Assembly: GCF_015209725.1 (NCBI RefSeq)
Contig: NZ_CP063656.1
Location: 1 to 64,000 of the forward strand
Length of the DNA: 64,000 bases
Source: Lysobacter ciconiae
GTDB lineage: Bacteria; Pseudomonadota; Gammaproteobacteria; Xanthomonadales; Xanthomonadaceae
Direction: 5' to 3'
Both the position numbers and the translations under genes were made by a program. How positions within the stretch are numbered: position 1 is the stretch's first letter; every line of letters starts with the position of its first letter. Shown here piece after piece: positions 19,200 through 27,861 of the stretch. Below the pieces are notes generated by a model that was not told where the DNA came from, did not search any database, and worked only from the letters and a program-made list of their open reading frames with translations.

Positions 19200-19718
19200 A
19201 TGCGTTATGCCATCACCACACCAGCGATATGGGTGCCCTTGCTGCTGACCAGCTTGGTGCTGATGCCCGCTACCGCGTCGGCATCCGGCGCCCGCAAGGG
19301 GGTTCAGGCCAGGCACGGCGAAATGGTCATCCTGCGCAACGTCTCGGCCCGCCACGCGGTTCGGCCGATGCCACCGGGCATGGCGCTGATCGTGGAGCCG
19401 TCGCCGAAGCGGAACATCGACCAGTCACTGGGGACGGGCGAACTGTCCGATGAAGAGTACGCCAGCCTGGGCGCCGGCAGCACCAGTGGGCCGTCCCCGG
19501 TCGTCGCCCAGGTCACCGGACGTGCGCTTGCGCCGCTGGGGGCAATGACCTCGACCACCAACGGCGCGGTGTCGGGCAACGGCATCCACCAGGCAGTGGG
19601 CGTGTCCATGGGGGCGGTGGGCAATGTCACCCGCGGCGTCGGCGACCAGGTCCGCGGCGCGCTGGCGCAATTTCCGCTGGTGTCGCCGCCTGTCGGCGCT
19701 CCGCCGCCGGGAGGCTGA
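19200..19718 (+). CDS. Secreted protein at fapA position of amyloid operon
   Basis: The 172-residue protein has a Sec signal peptide (cleavage near SASGARK) and a GGGGGTAAG ribosome-binding site. Visible features are a basic segment (RNVSARHAVR), an acidic one (TGELSDEEYASLG) and a Gly/Val/Asn-rich C-terminal half (AVSGNGIHQAVGVSMGAVGNVT) faintly like the amyloid repeats. In Pseudomonas fap operons the first gene (fapA) encodes a small periplasmic protein affecting fibre composition. Assignment as FapA-like rests on position, size and signal peptide, not on a clear motif. Confidence 0.6.
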   Translation: MRYAITTPAIWVPLLLTSLVLMPATASASGARKGVQARHGEMVILRNVSARHAVRPMPPGMALIVEPSPKRNIDQSLGTGELSDEEYASLGAGSTSGPSPVVAQVTGRALAPLGAMTSTTNGAVSGNGIHQAVGVSMGAVGNVTRGVGDQVRGALAQFPLVSPPVGAPPPGG

Positions 19719-19719
19719 G

Positions 19720-20385
19720 ATGGGCATGATCCGTTCGCCCGCAATGCCATCCGCGCTTTCTCTGCCCTGCCTGGCGCTCGGCGTCGCGCTCGCGCTGTGC
19801 GCGCCGACCGCCGCTGCGCAGTCCTCCGACGGCTATGCCGACATGCTCGACTACCTGGCCAGCAGCCGCATCGACGGACGCGCCTTCGTCGGTGCCAGCG
19901 GCGCGCTGGGCGCCAACATGGCAGCGGGCGACCACAACCTGCAGGCCAACCTGCGCAGTTTCGCCAGCGGCACCCAGGCCAACGCCAGTGCACGCACCCA
20001 CCAGCAACACGCCGACAACGACTACGACAGCCCCGCCCACGCGACCGCCACGATCGGCGGCCAGGCCTTCGGTCAGGCGAGCGGGTTGCTGTCGATCAAT
20101 CAGGCCAGCGGTAGTGGCAACGCGGAGACCAACCTCGTCTCCGCAGCGCTGGCGCAGCAGGGCATACGCGAGGCGTCCGACGGCAACCTGCAGTCGAGCG
20201 TCTCCGCGTCAGCAGGGGGGCAGGCCTCCCCGAACCCGGACGTGGCCAGACCCGGCACGCGCAACGTCGCGGTGGAATCCACCGCCATGCAGGGGTTCGA
20301 CGGGGTACTGCAACTCAACCAGATCGCGGGGTCGGGCAACAGCATCAGCAACCAGCTGGCGCTGTCCGTCCAGGGACACCCGTGA
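19720..20385 (+). CDS. fapB: FapB-like minor amyloid / nucleator protein
   Basis: The start lies 1 bp after the upstream stop (alternative ATG two codons later). The 221-residue precursor has a signal peptide ending near TAAAQ. It carries three imperfect repeats of the type ASGxxxxNxAxGxxNxxxN at about residues 58-78 (ASGALGANMAAGDHNLQAN), 119-139 (ASGLLSINQASGSGNAETN) and 192-213 (FDGVLQLNQIAGSGNSISN). These match the style of Pseudomonas FapB/FapC repeats. There is no cysteine in the mature part, unlike the C-terminal CXXC of Pseudomonas FapB. It would nucleate or cap the main fibre. Confidence 0.75.
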   Translation: MGMIRSPAMPSALSLPCLALGVALALCAPTAAAQSSDGYADMLDYLASSRIDGRAFVGASGALGANMAAGDHNLQANLRSFASGTQANASARTHQQHADNDYDSPAHATATIGGQAFGQASGLLSINQASGSGNAETNLVSAALAQQGIREASDGNLQSSVSASAGGQASPNPDVARPGTRNVAVESTAMQGFDGVLQLNQIAGSGNSISNQLALSVQGHP

Positions 20386-20432
20386 GCCGTTCCGTTCCAT
20401 TGGCAACCACCCGAGAGAGAGAGGACGAAGCA

Positions 20433-22034
20433 ATGAATACCAGGATCCGCAAAACCGCCATCGCCGTGGCCGTCACCACGCTGCTCGCCAGCCCGCTGGC
20501 ATTTGCGCAGAGCGTGGATGACCAGAACGCCAGTGCCGATATCAACCATCAGCACGTGGTCTACGAGGAGTGGACCAACAACATCACCAACACGAACACC
20601 GATACCACCAACACCACGGTCAACGACACGACCAACACCACCACCAACGACGTCATGACGCTTGTCGACACCAGCTACACGTCAACCGAGAACCACGCCT
20701 ACGACACCGACGTGGACCTCAAGCTGGACGCCGCCGCCCGGTTGCGCCTGGACGCCGCTGCCAAGCTGCGCTACGACTCCAACGAGGTGTACGAGAACAT
20801 CGAGCGCACCGAAGTGGTGAACTCCGACGTCCGCAAGGAAGGCAACGAGCACCAGGTATCGGTCTCGCTGAAGAAGGACCTCTCGCTGACGTCCGACATC
20901 GCCTTCAGCGGCAGCCCGACCATCAGCGGCGACATCGAACTGGATTCGGCCGCCATCGCAATCGTCGACAACCGCCAGTCGTCCAGCGACAACGTGGGCA
21001 TGAACGACATGCTCACCAACGAAGCCTCGATCGCTGACGACGTGGGTTCGGATGCCTCCGGCAACCTGGCGTTCAACGTCGCGGCCGGCGACAACAACGT
21101 GCAGGACAACGCCGCGGCATTGTCGGCGGCGGACGCGAGCTTCGCCTTCGGCATGGCCGATGCGGAAATCTTCGTCAACCAGGCCGGCAGCGGCAACGCC
21201 ACCCTCAACAGTGGCGTGACCAACGATGCGTCCATGGGCGGCAACGCGTTCGGTGCCGCTTCGGGCAACATCGGCGTCAACATCGCCTCGGGCAACAACA
21301 ACCAGCAGAAGAACGCTCTGGCCGCGTCGGTGGCCACCAGCGCCTACGCGCAGTCCAGCGTGAGTTCCAACCAGCACAGCTCGGGCAACGTGACCGACAA
21401 CGCCGGACATTACGAGCAGCGCAGCGAGACCGTCGCAATCGACATGACGGGCACCGTGGACGGCTTCACCATCGCGGAAGGCTTTGGCGGCTACGAAGGG
21501 ACCTCGCAGGGCAGCTTCGAGGGCAGCAGCACCGCCACGCTGTCGGGGATTGCCGACCAGATCGGCGATGTGTATCCCGACGTCTGGAGCAACGGCGCCA
21601 ACGACGATCCGACTTCCGCGCACCCGACCAATGGCAATCTGTTGGGCCACATGGACCTGGATACCGAGACCCAGGGTGGCTCCGACTTCAACGGCGACGG
21701 CGGTGCGCTCGCGTTCGGTGTCGATCTTGAAGGTGACGGCTCGATCTCCGGGTCGACCGAATCCAGCGAGTCCGGTGACCTGGGCTTCCTGGAGCTGGGG
21801 TACGCGGCACTGGATGCCAGCCTGAGCGGCAGCGTCACGAACTCGTACTTCATCGCGGTTGATGCGACCAATACGGCGAGCCTGTCCGGCAGTGCGTTCA
21901 GCGCGGCATCGGGCAACATCGGCGTCAACGTCGCCGCGGGCACCGGCAACATGCAGGCCAACAGCCTGGCCCTCGCGGTTGCCCAGCCCACCACGGGCGG
22001 CGGTGGCGGCGGCAACGGTGGCGGCGAGCTCTAA
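20433..22034 (+). CDS. fapC: FapC-like major functional-amyloid subunit
   Basis: The ATG at 20433 has an AGAGAGGA ribosome-binding site and gives a 533-residue precursor with a clean signal peptide (cleavage after AFA, residue 25). Residues 48-74 are a Thr/Asn-rich tract. Residues 97-113 hold a short tandem (KLDAAARLR/RLDAAAKLR). Three amyloid-type repeats lie near 207-230, 276-300 and 491-515 (ASGNLAFNVAAGDNNVQDN, ASGNIGVNIASGNNNQQKN, ASGNIGVNVAAGTGNMQAN). An acidic Asp/Gly-rich linker spans about 340-465, and the tail is Gly-rich. No cysteine is present. It is much longer than its Pseudomonas counterparts. Databases often call such proteins heme utilization or adhesion proteins. Confidence 0.78.
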   Translation: MNTRIRKTAIAVAVTTLLASPLAFAQSVDDQNASADINHQHVVYEEWTNNITNTNTDTTNTTVNDTTNTTTNDVMTLVDTSYTSTENHAYDTDVDLKLDAAARLRLDAAAKLRYDSNEVYENIERTEVVNSDVRKEGNEHQVSVSLKKDLSLTSDIAFSGSPTISGDIELDSAAIAIVDNRQSSSDNVGMNDMLTNEASIADDVGSDASGNLAFNVAAGDNNVQDNAAALSAADASFAFGMADAEIFVNQAGSGNATLNSGVTNDASMGGNAFGAASGNIGVNIASGNNNQQKNALAASVATSAYAQSSVSSNQHSSGNVTDNAGHYEQRSETVAIDMTGTVDGFTIAEGFGGYEGTSQGSFEGSSTATLSGIADQIGDVYPDVWSNGANDDPTSAHPTNGNLLGHMDLDTETQGGSDFNGDGGALAFGVDLEGDGSISGSTESSESGDLGFLELGYAALDASLSGSVTNSYFIAVDATNTASLSGSAFSAASGNIGVNVAAGTGNMQANSLALAVAQPTTGGGGGGNGGGEL

Positions 22035-22049
22035 ACCGGCAGCGTAAAC

Positions 22050-22115
22050 CCCGGCCGCCCTCCCCTGCGGCCGGGTCCGAAAGCCCCGCTCTCCTATCCC
22101 CCGGGGGCGGGGCTT
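22050..22115 (+). terminator. Tandem GC-rich hairpins between fapC-like and fapD-like genes
   Basis: Stem 1 is 22050-22058 with 22067-22075 (9 bp, loop 8). Stem 2 is 22081-22089 with 22107-22115 (9 bp, loop 17), followed by TTTCCCTTT. The T-tract is broken, so partial termination or protection of the 3' end of the subunit mRNA is more likely than full termination. Confidence 0.6.
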
Positions 22116-22151
22116 TCCCTTTCAAACTGACTTTTCAAGCGGTGCGATGAC

Positions 22152-22859
22152 ATGACCCGACTGTGGCCGATGCTGATCCTGTGCTGCCTGCTGGCAGCCA
22201 ACGGCGTGCCCGACCCGGCGCGGGCCGGCGAGATCGCGTTCAGCGGCGTACTGCCCAACGGCGGCCTCTACACCCGCAACGTGGAGAGCATGCGCGAAGG
22301 CCGGTTCCGCAACATCGTGCGCCAGCAGACCGACTACAGCTGCGGGGCGTCCTCTCTCGCGACGATCCTTCGCTACGCCTATCACCTGGACGCCGACGAG
22401 ACCACGGTGATCCAGGGCATGCTCGGCATCGCCGATGCGGATCTGGTGGCCCAGCGCGGCTTCTCGCTGCTGGATATCAAGCGCTACGTCGAGTCGCTTG
22501 GCATGCGCGGACGCGGCTACCGGATCAGCGAAGACCGGCTGCGCTCGCTGCGCGTGCCCGGGCTGGTCCTGATGGACGTGCGCGGGTTCCGCCACTTCGT
22601 CGTGCTCAAGCAGGTGGTTGGCGAATACGTGGAGATCGCCGATCCCATCCTGGGCAACCGCAGCGTACCGATAGCGGAGTTCCTCGATTCGTGGCCGTCG
22701 CGCGCCGTATTCGTCGTTGTTGGCAGTGACTTCGACCGCAACACGGCGCTGTTGCAGCCCTCCGAACGACCGAGTGCACGCGCCTTGCTGGCGATGCAGC
22801 GACCCATCAGTGAGGCCGACCTGCTCGACTTCGGCTTCACCCACGCCGATCTTTTCTGA
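22152..22859 (+). CDS. fapD: FapD-like C39-family peptidase
   Basis: The 235-residue protein has an N-terminal signal sequence (MTRLWPMLILCCLLAA) and a C39 papain-like peptidase domain. The catalytic Cys64 is in the motif QQTDYSCGASS with its oxyanion Gln just upstream, His148 in GFRHFVVLK, and Asp164 in IADPILG. FapD is the putative protease of the Fap system, thought to act in the periplasm on Fap components needed for export. All catalytic residues are present, so it is probably active. It follows the tandem hairpins and is 12 bp from the fapE-like gene. Confidence 0.88.
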   Translation: MTRLWPMLILCCLLAANGVPDPARAGEIAFSGVLPNGGLYTRNVESMREGRFRNIVRQQTDYSCGASSLATILRYAYHLDADETTVIQGMLGIADADLVAQRGFSLLDIKRYVESLGMRGRGYRISEDRLRSLRVPGLVLMDVRGFRHFVVLKQVVGEYVEIADPILGNRSVPIAEFLDSWPSRAVFVVVGSDFDRNTALLQPSERPSARALLAMQRPISEADLLDFGFTHADLF

Positions 22860-22871
22860 AGGAGCGCGATC

Positions 22872-23729
22872 ATGCGCCGACTCTATTCCAACCTCATCAC
22901 CACCGGCTTCGGGCTCGGCCTGTTGCTGATGGCATCACCGGCTGCGTCCGCTGAGCCGGTAGCCGGCGCGGGCGTCGTCGACGGCGCGCTCCGCGCACCC
23001 GCCGCACACAACGCCGCACCCGCACCCCGGCCCGCGGCGCGGGGAATGACCGAGATTCCCGACCCGGAGCTGGCAACCATGCGTGGCCGCTACACCGTGG
23101 GCGACCACCAGGTGGCCTGGTTCGGTGTGTCGATGATTTCAAGCTGGCAGACGGCGTCCGGCCAAACCCTGGAAGGCACGCTGATGCTGGGCATGGACTT
23201 CGCCCAGGGTGGGCGGCCAAGGATCAGCTTCACGCCGACGGTCAACATCACCTCGAGCGACGCGCCGGTGACCGGCGACGACGGCATTGTGCGCAGCGTC
23301 GATGGGGCCGGGCTGGCCAACGTCTCCGGGATGACCCAGAGCGTGCAGGTGGCCGGTGACGGCAACAGCGCCGCGAACGTCACCCGCCTGAATGTGCGGG
23401 ACGGATCAGCGCCCGTGTCCTCCGAGTCCGCGACCGCATCGGCGCACGGCAGCGCCACGGCCCATGCAGGCGACGCCACCGCGAGTGCCGGCTTCGACGG
23501 CAGCACTGCCAACGTGATGCTGCAGGTCCAGGGCCAGGGCGCCGTGGAGCAATGGATCCGCAATGGCAGCCTGGGGCAATCGATCCAGCTGACCAGCGAC
23601 CACCAGCAGGTCAGCAACCGGATGGAGATCGACCTGGTGCGTCATCCGCTGGCGGCCAATGCGCAACTGGCGCAGAACGTGGCGCAGGCGATACAGTTGA
23701 CGCGGGGGATCGGACCGGGGGGCTATTAG
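22872..23729 (+). CDS. fapE: FapE-like secreted protein
   Basis: The 285-residue precursor has an AAGGAG ribosome-binding site and a signal peptide ending near AASAEP. A segment MTEIPDPELATMRGRYTVG is followed by a beta-rich stretch (AWFGVSMISSWQTASGQTL), which fits the FapE family. An Ala/Ser/Thr/Gly-rich region at about 180-215 has no cysteine. The C-terminus is an amphipathic, Gln/Asn-containing stretch (QSIQLTSDHQQVSNRMEI). In Pseudomonas, FapE is a minor fibre-associated protein. It is slightly longer here than the roughly 230 residues usual there. Confidence 0.72.
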   Translation: MRRLYSNLITTGFGLGLLLMASPAASAEPVAGAGVVDGALRAPAAHNAAPAPRPAARGMTEIPDPELATMRGRYTVGDHQVAWFGVSMISSWQTASGQTLEGTLMLGMDFAQGGRPRISFTPTVNITSSDAPVTGDDGIVRSVDGAGLANVSGMTQSVQVAGDGNSAANVTRLNVRDGSAPVSSESATASAHGSATAHAGDATASAGFDGSTANVMLQVQGQGAVEQWIRNGSLGQSIQLTSDHQQVSNRMEIDLVRHPLAANAQLAQNVAQAIQLTRGIGPGGY

Positions 23730-23792
23730 GATGCAGCAGGCTCACGCAGGGATGGCGACGCCGGCGGGTCCGACGATCGGGGAAGGATGCCA

Positions 23793-25178
23793 ATGAAGCT
23801 TTTGCCGGTTGCGATCACCGTGGCCCTGGCTGGCACTGCGCCGTTCGCGGTGTTTGCCCAGCAGGCTCCGCCGGTGGCTGCGGAGGCTGCGGAGGCTGCG
23901 GAGGCCGCAGCCACCGTGGATGCGCAGGACCAGGCCGACGTGCGCGCGCTGCTGGCCGAGCTGGAAGCGCTGAAAGGCAGCTACGCCCAGGAAGTCCGCC
24001 GGCTGCGCGAGCTGGACATGCGCGTGCAGGCATTGCAGGCGCGGGTGGACGGAAAGACGCTCCCGCGCCAGCAGGCGGCACCTGCGGTCGCGTCCAGTCC
24101 TCCAGTGGGATCGGCGGCGCCGGCAGCGCCAACGGTCGCGGCGCCGACCACCCCACCGGTTGCGGGCGAGGGGTACGCGAGCAGCCCGGCCGAAGCGGCA
24201 GAAGCCCGGGAGGCGGCCAAACGCAGCGTCGAGGACGTCAAGCAGCAGGTCGCGGCCGTGTTCGATCGTCGCCTGACGCTGGAGAACAGCCTTTCCTACA
24301 ACCGCTACGATCGCAAACAGCTGACGCTGACCGGCTTCCTGGCGCTGGACGCGATCTTCCTGGGCAACATCGCGATCGAAAACGTCGAATCCGACACGCT
24401 CACCTACAACTTCGCCGCCCGCTACGGCCTCAACCCACGCCTGACGCTGAACCTGGACGTGCCCTACATTGCACGCAAGACCGTCTATCAGAAGGGCGGC
24501 GCCGGCGGCTCGGCCGGTGCGGTGGCGCAGGAAGACACCTACGGCCACGGCTTCGGCGATCTCACCGTGAGCGGCAACTACCGGATGTTCATGGAAAGCC
24601 CGCGTTGGCCGGAAACCGTGCTCACGCTCGGCGTGACCGCGCCCACGGGACGCGAGCCGTACGGCATTTCCTGGGAGGTGCTGGAGCGCGACGACGACGG
24701 TTTCATCCGCTTCGCGGTGCCGGAAAAGGAGCCCACCGGTAACGGGGTGTGGCAGACCAATTTCGGCGTATCGGTGGTGAAGACGGCCGATCCGGCGATC
24801 CTGTTTGGCAACTTCGGCTACATCCATTCGTTCCGCAACAGTTTCGATGATCTCGACAACAACCCCGAGACCGTCAATCCCGGCGACGTGCAGCTGGGCC
24901 GGAGCTTCTATTTCGGGGCCGGCGTGGCGTTTGCCTTCAACGAACGCACCAGTCTGAGCATTTCCTACAGCGACAAGCTCAGCGCCCGCGCGCGCACCCG
25001 CTACGACGGCCAGCCCTGGAACAAGATCATCGGCAGCGACGCCAACGCCGGCATGTTCAATCTGGGCGTGACCTATGCGCTCAGCCAGCACACTACGCTG
25101 GTCAGCGCGCTGGGCATCGGCCTGACCCCGGATGCGCCGGACTTCAGCCTGGTGTTCAAGGTGCCCTACATGCTCTGA
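23793..25178 (+). CDS. fapF: FapF-like outer-membrane secretion channel
   Basis: The ATG at 23793 sits 6 bp after GGGGAAGG; the ATG at 23787 lies inside that ribosome-binding site and is unlikely. The 461-residue precursor has a signal peptide (cleavage near VFAQQ) and an Ala/Glu-rich coiled coil (about 45-85, LLAELEALKGSYAQEVRRL). A Pro/Ala linker, a second helix (about 135-155) and a C-terminal beta-barrel of alternating aromatic/polar strands (LTLENSLSYNRYDRKQLTL, FNLGVTYALSQHTTL) follow. This coiled-coil-plus-barrel plan is that of FapF, the trimeric amyloid exporter. It is the last gene of the operon, 13 bp from the convergent regulator. Confidence 0.85.
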   Translation: MKLLPVAITVALAGTAPFAVFAQQAPPVAAEAAEAAEAAATVDAQDQADVRALLAELEALKGSYAQEVRRLRELDMRVQALQARVDGKTLPRQQAAPAVASSPPVGSAAPAAPTVAAPTTPPVAGEGYASSPAEAAEAREAAKRSVEDVKQQVAAVFDRRLTLENSLSYNRYDRKQLTLTGFLALDAIFLGNIAIENVESDTLTYNFAARYGLNPRLTLNLDVPYIARKTVYQKGGAGGSAGAVAQEDTYGHGFGDLTVSGNYRMFMESPRWPETVLTLGVTAPTGREPYGISWEVLERDDDGFIRFAVPEKEPTGNGVWQTNFGVSVVKTADPAILFGNFGYIHSFRNSFDDLDNNPETVNPGDVQLGRSFYFGAGVAFAFNERTSLSISYSDKLSARARTRYDGQPWNKIIGSDANAGMFNLGVTYALSQHTTLVSALGIGLTPDAPDFSLVFKVPYML

Positions 25179-25191
25179 GACAACGCCTGAG

Positions 25192-26523
25192 TCAGCGCAG
25201 CCGGGCGAGGTCGAGCGCGTGCTTGCGGCACAGGCGGTAGATCGTTACCCGCGATACCTTCAACCGGCGCGCTGTCTCGCTGATGTTGAAGCCGCTTTCG
25301 CGCAGGCAGTTGAGGATCGTCTCGCGTTCGGCCGACTCGCGCGCCGTGTCGAGCGCTCCGTCCCCGGCCGGTTCGGGCGGGTGGCCACATAGGCCCAGCT
25401 CCTCCGGAGCGATCAGCTCCCCCTCGGCAATCACCGCCGCGCGCTGGACGCGGTTGATCAACTCGCGCACATGGCCCGGCCAGGCAAAACCGAGCATGGC
25501 CTGCTGCGCGGAACTGCTGAAGGCGCGGGCCCGGGTCGGGTTCTTGTCCCTGTACGCGTTCAGAAAGTGACTGGCGAGCAGCAGGATGTCGGCGCCACGC
25601 TCGCGCAGGGGCGGCATGTGCAGCCGCAGCACGTTGAGCCGGTAGAACAGGTCCTCGCGGAACTTGCCCGCGGCAACCGCGGCCTCCAGATCGCGATTGG
25701 TTGCCGCCAGCACCCGCACGTCGACAGGAATGGATTCGTGGCTGCCGACGCGTTGCACGCTGTGGTCCTGCAACACACGCAACAGGTTGGTCTGCGCCTC
25801 CAGCGGCAGGTCGCCGATCTCATCGAGGAACACGGTGCCGCCGTCGGCGGTTTCAAACAGGCCGGCGCGACGCGCATTCGCGCCGGTAAACGCCCCGCGT
25901 TCGTGGCCGAACAGTTCCGATTGCACCAGGTTGGGTGCCAGAGCGCCGCAGTTGACCGCGGCGAAGCGGGCGCGACGCCGCGCCGAGAGTTCATGCAGGA
26001 CGCGCGCGGCGACGTCCTTGCCGGTACCGGTGTCGCCGGTGATCAGCACCGGCAGGTCCACCGGGGCGAACTTGCGGATGGTGGCGTGGATGTCCCGCAT
26101 GGGCGGGCTGGCGCCAATCAGGGAGCCCAGCGCGTGGGCAGGATCCACGCGTGGTTCGCGCACCAGCCGGCCCAGTGCCTGGATCAGCCGCGGCACGTCG
26201 AGCGGTGCAGTCAGGATCGCCGCGCAGTGATCCAGGATGGGGTGACGGGTCGGGGACGGACCGGTGGCCGCCGGAACCACGGCCAGCAGCGAGAGGTAGT
26301 CGTGTTCCCGGGCAAGCCGCTCCAGCCGGTCAAGGCAGCCGTGGCTTCCGTCGCGCAGGTCCAGCAGGCCGACCACCGTGTCGCCCGCGCGGAGCCCGAT
26401 GCCATCATCCGAACGCGCCGCGCGCACCTGCCAGCCGGCGGCGCCCAGTGCGGCGCGTTCGTGACGCTTGGGTTTGCCAAACCAGATTACGCACTGCGTG
26501 GAAAGTGCTGGAACAACAGCCAT
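25192..26523 (-). CDS. Sigma-54-dependent enhancer-binding transcription activator
   Basis: The 443-residue NtrC-class activator starts at the ATG at 26523, with TTGGGGGA upstream. Its N-terminal ~125 residues resemble a degenerate receiver (VVGLLDLRDG in place of the usual Asp pocket), recalling VpsR-type proteins. The AAA+ domain has Walker A GDTGTGKD (163-170), the sigma-54-contacting loop GAFTGA (210-215) and Walker B TVFLDE. The Fis-type helix-turn-helix is at the C-terminus (FNISETARRLKVSRVTIYR). It is convergent with the amyloid operon, whose promoter is sigma-54 type, so control of that operon is the likely role. Confidence 0.92.
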   Translation of the reverse strand: MAVVPALSTQCVIWFGKPKRHERAALGAAGWQVRAARSDDGIGLRAGDTVVGLLDLRDGSHGCLDRLERLAREHDYLSLLAVVPAATGPSPTRHPILDHCAAILTAPLDVPRLIQALGRLVREPRVDPAHALGSLIGASPPMRDIHATIRKFAPVDLPVLITGDTGTGKDVAARVLHELSARRRARFAAVNCGALAPNLVQSELFGHERGAFTGANARRAGLFETADGGTVFLDEIGDLPLEAQTNLLRVLQDHSVQRVGSHESIPVDVRVLAATNRDLEAAVAAGKFREDLFYRLNVLRLHMPPLRERGADILLLASHFLNAYRDKNPTRARAFSSSAQQAMLGFAWPGHVRELINRVQRAAVIAEGELIAPEELGLCGHPPEPAGDGALDTARESAERETILNCLRESGFNISETARRLKVSRVTIYRLCRKHALDLARLR

Positions 26524-26730
26524 GGGTTCCCCCAAGTTGACGCCTGGGTAAAACGCGGCCGGATCCCCTTACAAACCGACTGCAGTATCCGTCCTGATGC
26601 GGTTCGACTTCCCGGTTGGTCCGCGGCATGTCCGCGGTGACTGCTCCGGGTACTGGATTACAACGCCGCGCGGCAGGATTCCCGGACAAACCGGGATCCG
26701 ACAGCGCATTTTTCGTTGCTGCGGTCGCGC

Positions 26731-27795
26731 TCAGACCGCGGCTTCAACGTCGTGTTCGCGGTGGTAACGCACGGCTGCCTCCACCTCGTTGCGCGAGCCC
26801 AGGAACACCGGCACGCGCTGGTGCAAACCGGTGGGAGTCACTTCCAGCATGCGCTGGCGGCCGGTACTGGCGGCGCCGCCGGCCTGCTCGACCAGCATCG
26901 CCATCGGGTTGGCCTCGTACATCAGGCGCAGCTTGCCGCCCTTGGCCGCGCACTTGGCGTCCAGCGGATAGCTGAAGATGCCGCCACGGGTCAGCAGGCG
27001 GTGCACGTCGGCGACCATGCTGGCGACCCAGCGCATGTTGAAGTCCTTGCCGCGTGGTCCGGTCTTGCCGGCCAGCAGGTCGGCCACGTAGGCCTGCATC
27101 GGCGGCTGCCAGTGGCGCTGGTTGGACATGTTGACCGCGAACTCCTGCGTCTCCTCCGGGATGCGCATGCCGCGCGTGGTCAGGGTGAAGCTGCCGATCT
27201 CGCGGTCCAGGGTGAAGGCGTGGGTGCCGTGGCCGATGGTCAGCACCAGCGTCGTGTTGGGACCGTAGGTGCAATAACCGGCGACCAGCTGCTCGGTGCC
27301 CGGCTGCAGGTAGTGCTCATCGGCCGGCTTTGTCACGCCCTCGGGGCAGCGCAGCACTGAGAAGATCGTGCCCACCGAGATGTTGACGTCGATGTTGGAG
27401 CTGCCGTCCAGCGGATCAAACAGCAGCAGGTAATTGCCGGCCGGGGAGCCGTCCGGGCTCAGGTCCTGGATCGGCACGCTGTGGTCCATTTCCTCCGACG
27501 CCAGACCGGCGAGGTGGCCGCCCCAGGCGTTGGCCTCCATCAGCACGTCGTTGGCGATCACGTCGAGCTTCTTCTGCGCCTCGCCCTGGACGTTGATGCT
27601 GGCCTGGCCCGGGGTTCCCGCATCGCCGAGCACGCCGCCCAGCGCGCCCTTGCCGACCTCGATGGAGATGCGCTTGCAGGCGCGGGTCACCACTTCGATC
27701 AGCAGGCGCAGGTCGGGGCGGATATGGCCGGCGCGCTCCTCCTCGATCAGGAACCGGGTGAGCGAGTAGGGGCTGGTCGGGCGATTGGGCGTCAT
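26731..27795 (-). CDS. fbp: Fructose-1,6-bisphosphatase class I
   Basis: FBPase hydrolyses fructose 1,6-bisphosphate in gluconeogenesis. The 354-residue protein carries the metal/substrate signature FDPLDGSSNID near residues 126-136, the catalytic SEEMD segment, and the conserved sugar-phosphate region RWVASMVADVHRLLTRGGIFSYP and KLRLMYEANPMAMLVEQAGG. Length is near the usual 330-340. The C-terminus contains RVPVFLGSRNEVE, as in family members. It lies on the same strand as the amyloid regulator, about 200 bp upstream of it. Confidence 0.96.
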   Translation of the reverse strand: MTPNRPTSPYSLTRFLIEEERAGHIRPDLRLLIEVVTRACKRISIEVGKGALGGVLGDAGTPGQASINVQGEAQKKLDVIANDVLMEANAWGGHLAGLASEEMDHSVPIQDLSPDGSPAGNYLLLFDPLDGSSNIDVNISVGTIFSVLRCPEGVTKPADEHYLQPGTEQLVAGYCTYGPNTTLVLTIGHGTHAFTLDREIGSFTLTTRGMRIPEETQEFAVNMSNQRHWQPPMQAYVADLLAGKTGPRGKDFNMRWVASMVADVHRLLTRGGIFSYPLDAKCAAKGGKLRLMYEANPMAMLVEQAGGAASTGRQRMLEVTPTGLHQRVPVFLGSRNEVEAAVRYHREHDVEAAV

Positions 27796-27861
27796 CGTGG
27801 CGCTCCGGGGGCAGTGGCGATGGCGGCATTGTAAGCCGCCGCCCGCGCTCCGGCCCGAAGC

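Noticed and set aside
26676..26699. Hairpin-like repeat between fbp and the sigma-54 regulator
   Set aside because: The stem is imperfect and lacks a T-tract on either strand, so a terminator call is not supported.
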